DNA from: Desulfotomaculaceae bacterium
Lineage (GTDB): Bacteria > Bacillota > Desulfotomaculia > Desulfotomaculales > Pelotomaculaceae
Assembly (NCBI GenBank): GCA_028702695.1
Contig: JAQVOH010000006.1
Location: forward strand, 17,453 to 63,967
Length of the DNA stretch: 46,515 bases
Direction: 5' to 3'
Part shown: positions 26,386-34,800 of the stretch, one piece after another
Layout: every line of letters starts with the position of its first letter
Position numbering within the stretch: the first letter of the stretch is position 1
Notes under the pieces: generated by a model
What the model was told of the DNA's origin: nothing
Seen by the model: the letters and a program-made list of their open reading frames with translations, nothing else
Database searches by the model: none
Position numbers and translations under genes: made by a program

Positions 26386-27018
26386 TTGTTTGTTCACAAT
26401 TACATGACCAGAATGCCTGTCACAATCGGTAAGAAAATAACTGTCTTTGACGCTCTGGCTATTATGAAGAAAAATAAAATCAGACAACTACCGGTAGTTT
26501 CAGATGGAAAACTGGAAGGCCTGGTTACCGAAAAAGACCTCCTGACAGTATCCCCCTCACCGGCTACCTCTCTGAGTATCTTTGAGTTAAACGAACTCCT
26601 GGCTAAAATGACCGTGGCCGAGGTCATGGTGAAGTCGCCCATCACAGTTGAACAGGGCACTACACTTGAAGAGGCCGCACTCTTGATGCGGGAAAACAAG
26701 ATCAACAGCGTTCCCGTCCTGGAAGGGGACAAGCTGGTGGGGCTTATTACCGTGACCGATATCTTTGATGCTCTGATCAGATTTTTTGGTTACGGCAAGG
26801 CGGGCACCCGCCTGTTGTTGGAGGCATCTGACCGGGTTGGCCTGCTGGCCGATATTACCCAGGTGGTTAAGGATTACGGAGTGTCTATAAAGGCCTCTAT
26901 CGTCGTTTACAAAGACAACGAGAACGTTGAAATTATGCTGCGCCTGAATACAGTTGACCCGGGGCCAATGGTGATCGCACTGCAGGAAAAAGGCTATAAG
27001 GTAACCTATCAAGGTTAA
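26386..27018 (+). CDS. CBS-domain pair plus ACT domain protein (AcuB-like)
   Basis: This 210-aa protein has two CBS motifs (about residues 1-60 and 75-132, including KLEGLVTEKDL and KLVGLITVTDIFDAL) followed by an ACT-type segment (about 140-205, LLLEASDRVGLLADITQVV). CBS pairs bind adenine nucleotides and ACT domains bind amino acids, so it is a likely cytoplasmic sensor of energy or metabolite state. AcuB of Bacillus has the same order and lies beside acetyl-CoA synthetase; here acs is 0.8 kb downstream, which supports that reading. It starts at TTG behind AGAAGGGGG. Confidence 0.82.
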   Translation: MFVHNYMTRMPVTIGKKITVFDALAIMKKNKIRQLPVVSDGKLEGLVTEKDLLTVSPSPATSLSIFELNELLAKMTVAEVMVKSPITVEQGTTLEEAALLMRENKINSVPVLEGDKLVGLITVTDIFDALIRFFGYGKAGTRLLLEASDRVGLLADITQVVKDYGVSIKASIVVYKDNENVEIMLRLNTVDPGPMVIALQEKGYKVTYQG

Positions 27019-27031
27019 CACCAAGACACAC

Positions 27032-27068
27032 AGAATTGCAGGTTATATAGTTATTAACCTGCAATTCT
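27032..27068. terminator. Long hairpin after the CBS-ACT gene
   Basis: A perfect 14-bp stem (27032-27045 with 27055-27068) with a nine-base loop lies 14 bp after the stop. No T run follows, so it may be a transcript-stabilising or weak terminating structure, between converging genes. Confidence 0.5.
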
Positions 27069-27110
27069 ATTCCTTTAAATTTAATTTTCGCCCCTCCAAA
27101 GGAGCCTTAT

Positions 27111-27422
27111 TCAGCGTTGCCAACAGGCGGCCTTTTGCATTAATTCCCTTCTGTAAAGCTTACCCGTGCCGCTCTTCGGCAGGCTATCCCGGTACTCGAT
27201 GAAGCCTTTAAGCCCGCAACTCTTCAGCTTACTCTGGAAAGCCATCTCCAGCCTTACTGGATTAAAAACACCCTCCCGGGGTACTATGAAGGCGTACACT
27301 TCACCACACACTTCAGGTCCAGGGACCACTGCGACCTCCAGCACTTCAGGGCTGTTGAGCAGAAAATCCTCTAGTTCACGGTAAGTATAGTTAACCCCAC
27401 AGGCGCAGTAGCTCTCACTCAT
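27111..27422 (-). CDS. Stand-alone AMP-binding enzyme C-terminal domain
   Basis: This 103-aa protein corresponds to the mobile C-terminal lid of acyl-adenylate-forming enzymes: YRELEDFLLNSPEVLEVAVV, then GEVYAFIVP, and the end region LPKSGTGKLYRREL with the lysine that in full enzymes completes adenylation. The N-terminal ATP-binding domain is absent. A perfect ribosome site (GAGGAGGAATATAT) precedes the ATG at 27422, so it looks like an intact small gene rather than a simple truncation. It is divergent from the full-length acetyl-CoA synthetase 0.4 kb away. Function as a separate lid, carrier or regulator is unknown. Confidence 0.75.
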   Translation of the reverse strand: MSESYCACGVNYTYRELEDFLLNSPEVLEVAVVPGPEVCGEVYAFIVPREGVFNPVRLEMAFQSKLKSCGLKGFIEYRDSLPKSGTGKLYRRELMQKAACWQR

Positions 27423-27794
27423 ATATATTCCTCCTCAAGCGTCAGCCCTTTTATCCACTATATTCTGAATATTTACAAAAAAATCCTTCTTATTGACTAA
27501 ATTTTTTTTAAATTTAAATTAATGAAACAATTCACTCTTGAATTATTTTAACATAAAACTGCAATATATACCAGTGCTTACATAAGAACCCTTTTTTACT
27601 ACCCCCTTGTCACAGGGATTACCTTTATTTTCCCAAATAGTTCAACCACTTAACTGCTGATAATGCATTTTAACTTCCGATTATGATTACTGAAAGCAAA
27701 ATCATTACATACACAATAACAATGGTGTACTATAACCTTAGAAAAACATTGAGTAGCGGCTTGCGTGGCCAGCCATTAAGAGGAGTGAAGAAGA
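27423..27794. other. AT-rich divergent promoter region
   Basis: These 372 bp separate the orphan lid gene (minus) from acetyl-CoA synthetase (plus). No gene is seen. TATAAC at 27731-27736 is a fair -10 for acs, with a poor -35 match. The stretch around 27500-27540 is very AT-rich. Confidence 0.4.
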
Positions 27795-29771
27795 GTGACC
27801 GAAAAGAAAAGCAGAAGTGTAGATACCCTACTCATTGAAAAAAGGACTTTTTCCCCGCCACAAAGCTTTGTTGAGAAAGCCCGCATCAACAGCCGCGAAC
27901 AGTATGATCAAATGTGGCGTAAATCCATAGAGCATCCTGATGAATTCTGGGGTGAAATGGCTGAGGAACATATTGATTGGTTCAAAAAGTGGGAGGCTGT
28001 TGAAGAGTACAGCTTCAAAGATGACGTTTTTGTACGCTACTACCGGGGAGCCAAACTGAATGCCTCTTACAACTGTCTGGATCGCCACCTGCAGTCATGG
28101 CGGAGAAACAAGGCAGCCCTGATTTGGCAGGGCGAACCCCTGGAAGAGAGCAGGACTTATACTTACCTGCAGTTGCACCGCGAGGTCTGCAAATTTGCCA
28201 ACGTGTTGAAGCAGCTAGGCGTAAAAAAGGGCGACTGTGTGTCTGTCTACATGCCGATGATCCCTGAGCTGGCCATCGCGCTACTGGCCTGTGCCAGGAT
28301 TGGGGCCATCCACAATGTTGTATTTGGAGGTTTCAGTGCTGAAGCGCTGCGCGACCGGGTCCTCGATTCCAAAGCGGAGATCCTGGTCACAGCCAACTAC
28401 GGCATGCGGGCCGGCAAACCGATCCCCAGCAAAACTAACGTGGATCTGGCTCTTGCAGACTGCCCTGACGTAAAGAACTGTATCGTGGTAAAAAGAGTTG
28501 AAAAAGACTGCAACATGGTCGAAGGGCGGGACCACTACTGGGATGATTTGATGAGCACGGCTTCACCCGTCTGCGAAGTAGAGATCATGGATGCCGAAGA
28601 TCCCCTCTTTATCCTTTATACCAGCGGCAGCACGGGAAAACCCAAGGGGGTGTTGCACACTACAGGCGGTTATATGGTCTATGCTACGACAACGTTTAAA
28701 TATGTCTTTGACTGCCGTGATGAGGACGTCTACTGGTGCACGGCTGACATCGGGTGGGTTACCGGGCATAGTTATATCGTCTACGGCCCGTTGGCAGCAG
28801 GGGCAACCTCCTTGATGTTTGAAGGTGTGCCACACTATCCGGAGCCGGACAGGTTCTGGGAGATCGTAGAGAAATACCGGGTCAGCATATTATATACAGC
28901 GCCAACGGCCCTGCGCTCCATGATTAAATCCGGCGACCACTGGCCGCTGGGACGGGACCTGAGTAGCCTGCGCCTTTTGGGTTCAGTTGGCGAGCCCATT
29001 AATCCTGAGGCCTGGATGTGGTACCATAATGTCATCGGCTGTGAAAAAGCGCCAATTGTGGACACCTGGTGGCAGACTGAAACCGGGGGAATATTAATCA
29101 CACCCCTGCCCGGGTGCATCTCTACCAAACCAGGTTCCGCCACCTTGCCTTTTTTTGGCGTCAACCCCAAAGTCATCCGCCAGGACGGCAGTGAGTCCAG
29201 TGTGAACGAGGGTGGCTACCTGGTCATCACCAAGCCCTGGCCGGGAATTATGCGCGGAGTCTACGGCGATCCGGAGAGGTTTAAAAATACTTACTTCGTC
29301 CAGTATCCCGGAGTTTATTTTACAGGAGACGGGGCCCGGCGGGACGAGGAAGGCTACATCTGGCTGATGGGCCGCGTGGACGACGTAATCAACGTTTCAG
29401 GCCACCGGTTGAGTACCGCAGAGGTAGAGAGTTCACTGGTAGCGCACCCCAAAGTCGCAGAAGCGGCGGTGGTAGGTTATCCGCATGACATCAAGGGTGA
29501 GGGCATCTACGCCTATATCACTCTGAAAGACTCTGTGGAACTAACGGAAGAGCTCAAGAAAGAACTTACCCTGCACGTCCGTAAAGAAATAGGCCCCATC
29601 GCGTTACCTGACATAATTCATTTCACCAGCGCCCTGCCCAAGACCAGGAGTGGCAAAATCTTGAGGAGAATTTTAAGGAAAATTGCCTCAGGTGACACTG
29701 ACCAACTTGGTGACACCGCCACTCTGGCCGATCATGCTGTAATCACTGACCTCTTGAAGGAGGTAAACTGA
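27795..29771 (+). CDS. acsA: Acetyl-CoA synthetase (AMP-forming acetate-CoA ligase)
   Basis: This 658-aa full-length enzyme has the P-loop [19 protein letters not shown] (about 274-292), the acetate-pocket motif TWWQTETGG (about 425), [16 protein letters not shown], and the C-terminal [16 protein letters not shown] with the lysine acetylated in regulated Acs enzymes. The tryptophan in WWQTE restricts the pocket to acetate in Salmonella Acs, which favours acetate over propionate. It activates acetate in the cytoplasm. GTG at 27795 follows AGGAG by nine bases. The acetate permease and CBS-ACT gene fit the same metabolism. Confidence 0.94.
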   Translation: MTEKKSRSVDTLLIEKRTFSPPQSFVEKARINSREQYDQMWRKSIEHPDEFWGEMAEEHIDWFKKWEAVEEYSFKDDVFVRYYRGAKLNASYNCLDRHLQSWRRNKAALIWQGEPLEESRTYTYLQLHREVCKFANVLKQLGVKKGDCVSVYMPMIPELAIALLACARIGAIHNVVFGGFSAEALRDRVLDSKAEILVTANYGMRAGKPIPSKTNVDLALADCPDVKNCIVVKRVEKDCNMVEGRDHYWDDLMSTASPVCEVEIMDAEDPLFILYTSGSTGKPKGVLHTTGGYMVYATTTFKYVFDCRDEDVYWCTADIGWVTGHSYIVYGPLAAGATSLMFEGVPHYPEPDRFWEIVEKYRVSILYTAPTALRSMIKSGDHWPLGRDLSSLRLLGSVGEPINPEAWMWYHNVIGCEKAPIVDTWWQTETGGILITPLPGCISTKPGSATLPFFGVNPKVIRQDGSESSVNEGGYLVITKPWPGIMRGVYGDPERFKNTYFVQYPGVYFTGDGARRDEEGYIWLMGRVDDVINVSGHRLSTAEVESSLVAHPKVAEAAVVGYPHDIKGEGIYAYITLKDSVELTEELKKELTLHVRKEIGPIALPDIIHFTSALPKTRSGKILRRILRKIASGDTDQLGDTATLADHAVITDLLKEVN

Positions 29772-29842
29772 CCGGGAACCAGGAACCCCTGTGATGCTGT
29801 AAATATAGCGCCGCATGCGGCATGAGTTACCAACCTAAATAG

Positions 29843-31093
29843 CTACCAACTAAAGGTCAACCCGGCGTACGGCATTATCAGCACGTCCGGGTTATTTGTT
29901 TCTGCCCGCCCCAAGGCCCCCACCACTGCCTCCTGCAAGGTATGGTAAGAATGGCAATGCAGCAGCTCTGTCACCTGGCCTGGCAGGTCGGACAGCAGGT
30001 GAACGCAGCATTTCCGGGTGACCCTGGCAGCGGCAGCCGCTTTATGACCGCCCAGGACAAAGCAGCGGGAAAAACACTCCAGGGTCTCCGCCTCGCTTTG
30101 CCCCGCCTCTACCCAACTACGGAAGGACTCGTTGCCGTAGCCTTCCCGGCAACGGGCGGCCAGCACCAACGTGCCACCTGGTTTAACCACTGCGGCGGCA
30201 TTTTGCAGGGCCTTGACAGCCTGATAAAGGTTCTGGTCTTTGGGCATACCGCCCGCGGAAGCGATTACTATATCGGCGGGCGGGCCCGGCTCGGCATAAT
30301 AAACCTGGCCTGAGAGCAGGCAGCCGGCACGGTGCGCCTGCACCGGGTGACCGGCAAAAGCTCTGACAAGGCGGCCCTGGTGGTCAACCACAACATTGAA
30401 GATAAAATCCAGCCCGGCTAAAGCCGCAGCCTCTTCAAGGTCAGCCCTAACAGTGTTTTGGCTGGGGTCACGCGAAATATTTCCTTTTACACTTAGAGCA
30501 TGATTTTTTTCGATAGTAACCCGAGAGGAAGTTCCGGGCACCAGTGCCTTCGAGCCTCCAGAGAAAGCAGCCATCCAATGCGGCTCAATATTCCCGGTGG
30601 CAACCTTCAATTCGCATGTTGTCACCCGGTGAAAAACCTGCACAGGAGTCCCCCGTGAGGTTCTTCCCACCTCCACACAATCTTTTGGTTCGTGTGAACT
30701 GTTCAGGCATTCCATAGTATTATATATATTCTCCCCCACTAGCTCCATTACCTCAGCGCCAGTAGCGGGCCTGTGGGCACCGGCTGCAACCACCACGGTT
30801 ATGTCATTCCTCCGTATACCGCCCCTGACTATTTCCTCAACCAGATAAGGCAAAAATACTTTGGTAGGGGCCAAGCGAGTCTGATCACTGACCAGGATAA
30901 CAGCATTCTTTTTGGCGCTGGCAAGCTCCGACAGGCGCAAGCTGCCAATGGGTTCATCGAGAGCCCGTATGATTTCACTGTTGGGGCTCTCTGCCAGCTC
31001 AACCCGGTTAGGAGTGAATAAGCGGGCTTTACAGACGGGAGGCAGGCTGATCTGCTCAAAGGTAGTTCCATAAGGCAATAGAAAGCTGCTCAA
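29843..31093 (-). CDS. larA: LarA-family nickel-pincer racemase (DUF2088)
   Basis: This 416-aa protein has the LarA motifs: AAGAHRPATGAE (His near residue 107), NIEPHWMAAFSGGSKALVPG with a conserved His and the Lys that holds the nickel-pincer cofactor (about 172-190), and EKNHAL soon after. LarA proteins racemise lactate or related 2-hydroxy acids. The cofactor genes larB, larC and larE are not in the window, so they must lie elsewhere if it is active. TTG at 31093 follows GGAGGG by seven bases. It is convergent with acs. Confidence 0.88.
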   Translation of the reverse strand: MSSFLLPYGTTFEQISLPPVCKARLFTPNRVELAESPNSEIIRALDEPIGSLRLSELASAKKNAVILVSDQTRLAPTKVFLPYLVEEIVRGGIRRNDITVVVAAGAHRPATGAEVMELVGENIYNTMECLNSSHEPKDCVEVGRTSRGTPVQVFHRVTTCELKVATGNIEPHWMAAFSGGSKALVPGTSSRVTIEKNHALSVKGNISRDPSQNTVRADLEEAAALAGLDFIFNVVVDHQGRLVRAFAGHPVQAHRAGCLLSGQVYYAEPGPPADIVIASAGGMPKDQNLYQAVKALQNAAAVVKPGGTLVLAARCREGYGNESFRSWVEAGQSEAETLECFSRCFVLGGHKAAAAARVTRKCCVHLLSDLPGQVTELLHCHSYHTLQEAVVGALGRAETNNPDVLIMPYAGLTFSW

Positions 31094-31249
31094 AGAGCTT
31101 CCCTCCAGATTGTTTATGTAAAAGTATGCCCGTAATATTAATGTTTAAAAAATACAAAAATAAGAAAGTTCAACTACAAAGGCTTTATTATCAATAGGAA
31201 AATGGGGGGCTTGACTTTTTAACTTGGTGGGGATATTTTTTATAAAAGG

Positions 31250-32077
31250 ATGGGTGATGAATTGAGGGAAATTTTAAAGCTCGGCATCTGCCAGATGCCG
31301 GTAACAGAGGATAAGAATATTAATAATGCCAAAGCCCGCTCCATGATCAGGGAGGCTGCGGGACAGGGCAGCAAGCTCGTAATTCTGCCGGAAATGTTTA
31401 ACTGCCCCTACAATACTTCGGTTTTCCCAAAATTCGCCGAGTCATACCCGGGCGGTAAAACTATTACCATGCTCTCAGAGGCCGCGCGGCAAGAGCAAAT
31501 TTACCTGGTCGGTGGTTCTGTTCCCGAGTTGGAAGACGGCGCCATCTACAATACCAGCTTTATTTTCGGCCCCGGCGGCGAACTACTGGGCAAGCATCAG
31601 AAAATCCACCTTTTCGATGTAGACATTGAAGGCGGCCCATGTTTCCAGGAATCAAAAGCACTTGGCGCCGGCAGTAAAGTCACCGTTGTCGAAACCCCGC
31701 TGGGTACGATCGGCGTATGCGTCTGCTACGACATCCGTTTTCCAGAACTCAGCCGCTTGATGGTTTTAAAGGGAGCCGAGTTGATTATTATCCCGGCCGC
31801 CTTCAATATGACCACTGGACCGGCTCACTGGGAGCTCTTGCTCAAGGCTCGGGCAGTTGACAACCAGGCTTACGTAGTAGGCGGCGGACAGGCCACAAAC
31901 GAACAAGCTTGCTACATCTGCTACGGCAATTCAGCGGTTGTCGACCCCTGGGGGCGTATTACCGCGCGTGCCGGCGGTGAAGAAACCATTATCTATGCCA
32001 ACATCGATTTTGACCTGGTTGCCAGCATAAGGCGCGAGCTGCCCCTTTTAAAACACCGGCGGGCGGACCTGTATTAG
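31250..32077 (+). CDS. Carbon-nitrogen hydrolase (Nit2/omega-amidase-like)
   Basis: This 275-aa nitrilase-superfamily protein has the Glu-Lys-Cys triad: ILPEMFNC (Glu about 49), GKHQKIHLFD (Lys about 121) and VCVCYDIRFPEL (Cys about 160). The last motif and overall length suggest the Nit2 branch, which deamidates 2-oxoglutaramate or 2-oxosuccinamate, or cleaves related amides. ATG at 31250 follows AAAAGG; a TTG at 31262 is an alternative. It is monocistronic and divergent from larA. Confidence 0.88.
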   Translation: MGDELREILKLGICQMPVTEDKNINNAKARSMIREAAGQGSKLVILPEMFNCPYNTSVFPKFAESYPGGKTITMLSEAARQEQIYLVGGSVPELEDGAIYNTSFIFGPGGELLGKHQKIHLFDVDIEGGPCFQESKALGAGSKVTVVETPLGTIGVCVCYDIRFPELSRLMVLKGAELIIIPAAFNMTTGPAHWELLLKARAVDNQAYVVGGGQATNEQACYICYGNSAVVDPWGRITARAGGEETIIYANIDFDLVASIRRELPLLKHRRADLY

Positions 32078-32096
32078 CTAAAAAAGCTCTTGAAAT

Positions 32097-32128
32097 ATGA
32101 AAAGCCCCCTGCTTGTCCAACAGGGGGC
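32097..32128 (-). terminator. Terminator of the Sec-type NifU gene
   Basis: GCCCCCTG and CAGGGGGC form an 8-bp stem just past the gene's TAA. On the minus strand it is followed by TTTTCATA. It shows that the gene has its own transcript end, as does the paralogue at 32589. Confidence 0.7.
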
Positions 32129-32136
32129 GATACTAT

Positions 32137-32358
32137 TTAAACCCCAATCACACTTTTAACCTCGGGAATCTCCTGCTTGAGCACCCGCTCAATACCCTGC
32201 TTGAGGGTTATTGTCGCACCAGGTCAGCCACCGCAGGCTCCTTTCAGACGTACCTTGACCAGGCCATTTTCATCTACATCAACAAGTTCGACATCACCAC
32301 CATCCCTTTGTAGGTACGGGCGAACTTTATTTAAGACTGCTTCAACCTTTTCCTTCAT
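32137..32358 (-). CDS. NifU-type Fe-S scaffold with in-frame TGA: probable selenoprotein
   Basis: Reading from ATG 32358 (GGAGGT six bases before) gives a 73-codon gene whose codon 45 is TGA (32226-32224). It stands exactly where the CxxC motif of NifU C-terminal domains has its second Cys: [18 protein letters not shown] against [16 protein letters not shown] in the paralogue at 32589. By my count 57 of 73 positions are identical. The frame continues after the TGA with no shift and ends at the same place (TAA 32137-32139). A bulged hairpin follows about 20 nt past the TGA. I read it as CGGU, a selenocysteine NifU that would bind or transfer an Fe-S cluster, or do redox work. A nonsense mutation or sequencing error is the alternative. 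Confidence 0.75.
32190..32226 (-). promoter_or_regulatory. Candidate bacterial SECIS element after the TGA
   Basis: On the transcript strand the TGA (32226-32224) is followed by ten bases, then CAATA, a bulged A, CCCT, loop CAAGC, AGGG, TATTG (32213-32190). This gives 5 + 4 bp around a bulge, with the loop starting 21 nt after the TGA, inside the range of bacterial SECIS hairpins. In the Cys paralogue the equivalent stretch pairs less well because the lower stem has changes. The loop G is at position 4, not in the first two, so it does not fit every published model. Confidence 0.5.
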
Positions 32359-32521
32359 GGTTAAACCTCCTTTCTACACATAGATATTATTGTTGTCGAA
32401 AACATTTTTTATGTAACCCGTCTACCAATAACCCTATTTTAACTGCTGAAATGATTAAATACAAGAAGAAAACCTTATATCCCTAGTATTTTGCATAAGT
32501 ATTTTCAATCACTACTTCCAC

Positions 32522-32556
32522 AAAAAAACCAAAACCCCTGCACCTCAGTGCAAGGG
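32522..32556 (-). terminator. Terminator of the Cys-type NifU gene
   Basis: Read on the minus strand, CCCTTGCAC and GTGCAGGGG form a 9-bp stem with one G-T pair and a four-base loop. TTTTGGTTTTTTTG follows. It lies 33 bp past the gene's stop, so the two NifU genes are separately terminated. Confidence 0.75.
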
Positions 32557-32588
32557 CTTTTCTTCCTTATTAAATCAAACAATTGAAA

Positions 32589-32810
32589 TCAAACGGGTGT
32601 TACTCGTTTTACTTCGGGGACTTCCTGCTTCAGAACCCGCTCAATGCCCTGCTTGAGGGTTATTTGCGCACTAGGGCAACCGCCACAGGCGCCTTTCAGG
32701 CGCACTTTGACTTCCCCATCATTCGTGACATCAATAAGTTCAACATCTCCGCCATCTCTCTGCAGAAAAGGACGAACCTTATTTAGAGCTTCCTGGACTT
32801 TTTCTTTCAT
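32589..32810 (-). CDS. NifU C-terminal-domain Fe-S scaffold protein
   Basis: This 73-aa protein is a free-standing NifU C-terminal domain: [20 protein letters not shown], then [20 protein letters not shown] with the CxxC (Cys42 and Cys45) that bridges a 4Fe-4S cluster between two monomers, and ends in the usual EVPEVKRV. It passes assembled clusters to target proteins in the cytoplasm. ATG at 32810 has GGGGGCGAGAGT before it. The gene is duplicated immediately downstream, where the second cysteine codon has become TGA. Confidence 0.93.
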   Translation of the reverse strand: MKEKVQEALNKVRPFLQRDGGDVELIDVTNDGEVKVRLKGACGGCPSAQITLKQGIERVLKQEVPEVKRVTPV

Positions 32811-33249
32811 ACTCTCGCCCCCCTTTGGCCTATTCTTGCCTATTTTCTCTCATTTTATAGGCTACCACAGTCTATGACAAGAAAATAAATATAATCCCTA
32901 ATGCGGTTATCCATAAGAAAAATTTATGACGAATCAAGGAGGGCACCTTTGCCATTCCGGATTAATGCATAAATGATTATGCTATCCATGTAATAGAAAA
33001 CGTTAGATTATAGAGGGCGGCAGCAGGAGGACAATTATCCTGCTGCCGCCTTGCCGTCACGAACGGCTACTAGACTATATTTAAGACACCTCTTAAACAC
33101 TGTATTTGCTCTGTTGAAAATATAGTGTCAATTCTGCAAGTCAAAATCCCTGTACATTGGGAGTGGCATATCACAAACCGCCCAATACACAAAGGTCCCA
33201 TATTGACTGGAGAGCTGATTTCTGCTACAATAGGCTTTGCTTAAATAAT
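32811..33249. other. Intergenic region with a long isolated hairpin
   Basis: There is no gene in these 439 bp. At 33016-33050 a perfect 13-bp GC-rich stem (GGCGGCAGCAGGA with its complement) closes a nine-base loop. No T run follows on either strand, so it is not a standard terminator. It could be a small RNA element or repeat. The rest is AT-rich and should hold the promoters of the NifU gene (minus) and tRNA-Leu (plus). Confidence 0.45.
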
Positions 33250-33336
33250 GCCGAAGTGGCGGAATTGGCAGACGCAGCGGACTCAAAATCCGCCGTTCGC
33301 GAGGACGTGGGGGTTCGAGTCCCCCCTTCGGCACCA
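33250..33336 (+). tRNA. tRNA-Leu (anticodon CAA)
   Basis: An 87-nt class II tRNA: acceptor GCCGAAG (33250-33256) pairs with CTTCGGC before ACCA. The anticodon stem GCGGA/TCCGC encloses CTCAAAA, giving anticodon CAA, which reads UUG leucine codons. The TTCGAGT T-loop and a long variable arm are present, and CCA is encoded. TTG is also the start codon of many genes here. A terminator follows at 33361, and the AT-richer exosortase cassette begins after it. Confidence 0.95.
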
Positions 33337-33360
33337 AGTTAATAAAATCAAGGGCTACAT

Positions 33361-33386
33361 GGCTGGGTAATATTTCCAGCCTTTTT
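33361..33386 (+). terminator. Terminator of tRNA-Leu
   Basis: GGCTGG (33361-33366) and CCAGCC (33376-33381) form a 6-bp stem around a nine-base loop, followed by five Ts. Confidence 0.75.
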
Positions 33387-33549
33387 CATGTTTATACGAA
33401 TCCGTCGTGTTTGATGAACCACTTTTAAACACGGTGGCTCCACCCCTTTAGCTGCTTAGAACAATATTAAATAGCAAAGGGCAAAAATGAATATTAGAAA
33501 ACTCATTAAGACCATTTTTTCCGCCTAAACAAAGCAGCTACTCCAATGC

Positions 33550-34413
33550 TCATTGTGCAGCATTATACTGAACAACTGTATCGTGCCCGTCAAAGTACAC
33601 CAGGTCTCCTTCAGGAAGATGCCAGATTGCTTGTAAGGATTTAGGAAGTGTTGTTCCGTTGATTTCGCGGTAGTCGCCACAAATTGCGGACCATTTGACC
33701 TGCTTCACGTTGCCACCTGTATCGACATATAACCGGTCACCGGTAGTAAATCGTTCTAATAAACCATTTTCATCAAATGTAAAAATCCCACTCGCTGATA
33801 TCCCATAATATGAAATTGTACCCTTGGCGTGGTTTACATCAATGGCTTCCCAACTCATAAAGTTTTGTAAAGCGATGTTGGGCATCAAAAGACTTTCTGC
33901 CAGGCAGTTAACGAGGCTGGACTTATTCATCGCTTCACCCTTTTGGTTGAATAAAGTTATGCTTTTGGCGATGACTCCTTTCATAGAACCATTGCCATCC
34001 TGGTAGGAATCAATTCCTTCGAAGGGGATCCCGTACAGATGAGTATCGATTAAAGCAATCCTTTCAGGTTTTACAGCCGAGTTGTACTGCATGCACTTTA
34101 TTTTCAATTTGGGCATACTCGAAGATAGTATGAAGTCAACATCGTTATGGAGAATTTTCATGTTGGACATCTTGGGCTTTCCAATAAACCCGCAATTCTC
34201 AAAATATCTTTGCAGGGGTTGAGGAAGCGCTGCAATATCCTCTTTGGTAAAAACCTGATTTTGAACCTGCAAACCTGCGTTTTGCTTGATTTTCAATTGC
34301 TTAAATTCTGATTTCACCGGTGAATAAGGAATCGATAACCATATCAGAACTCCCAGGATGAGAAATATAATAATCCCTAAAACCCAATACATAATCCGCC
34401 TTCCTCTTTTCAT
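33550..34413 (-). CDS. DUF6544-like membrane-anchored protein
   Basis: This 287-aa protein has one N-terminal membrane helix (about residues 8-28, WVLGIIIFLILGVLIWLSI) and a large outer domain. LPQPLQRYFENCGFIGKP (about 63-80) resembles the LPxPVxRYxxxxG motif of DUF6544/DUF6920 proteins. Function is unknown. ATG 34413 follows AGGAG; ATG 34392 with AGGAAGG is an equally good start. It is divergent from the exosortase operon and shares its AT-richer composition, with many Lys, Asn and Ile codons. Confidence 0.65.
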   Translation of the reverse strand: MKRGRRIMYWVLGIIIFLILGVLIWLSIPYSPVKSEFKQLKIKQNAGLQVQNQVFTKEDIAALPQPLQRYFENCGFIGKPKMSNMKILHNDVDFILSSSMPKLKIKCMQYNSAVKPERIALIDTHLYGIPFEGIDSYQDGNGSMKGVIAKSITLFNQKGEAMNKSSLVNCLAESLLMPNIALQNFMSWEAIDVNHAKGTISYYGISASGIFTFDENGLLERFTTGDRLYVDTGGNVKQVKWSAICGDYREINGTTLPKSLQAIWHLPEGDLVYFDGHDTVVQYNAAQ

Positions 34414-34712
34414 TAATAGTACACTCCTAGATTCGGTTATTCTGGCCGCAGCTTTTTAAGAGCCCCCCAATTAGGGTTAAATTATCTTCCCGGCTTTTAA
34501 ACTGAATATAGTTATAAAGGGAAATCTTAGCTCAAGTATACTGCCTCTATTTGATTCACTTCTTTTCCATCCGCCAAAAAAATATTATCACTCATTTTAG
34601 TACACCTCATTATTTGAAAGCATTTCCATAATATAGATAATCTATGTTAAATATCTCATAGCTTCCGGGTTGGTGTTGTCTCCAGGCGTTATATATTAAA
34701 TTTCGATTAAAA

Positions 34713-34766
34713 TTTATTGTTTATCAATAAAAATATATTGTATTTCGAAATCCAACGTGCTATAAT
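34713..34766 (+). promoter_or_regulatory. Promoter and palindromic operator of the exosortase operon
   Basis: TTGTAT (34738-34743) and a perfect TATAAT (34761-34766) are spaced by 17 bp, and the -10 is extended (TGCTATAAT). A 7-bp inverted repeat TTTATTG-TTTAT-CAATAAA (34713-34731) ends seven bases before the -35. It is a good candidate site for the small HTH protein encoded by the second gene. The remaining part of the 34414-34800 gap has no gene. Confidence 0.6.
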
Positions 34767-34800
34767 GCTGCTTGATAAAGTTTTCGGGGGGTCTTTTTTA

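Noticed and set aside
33157-33342. 61-codon open frame over the tRNA-Leu gene
   Set aside because: It is the translation of a tRNA, a common annotation error.
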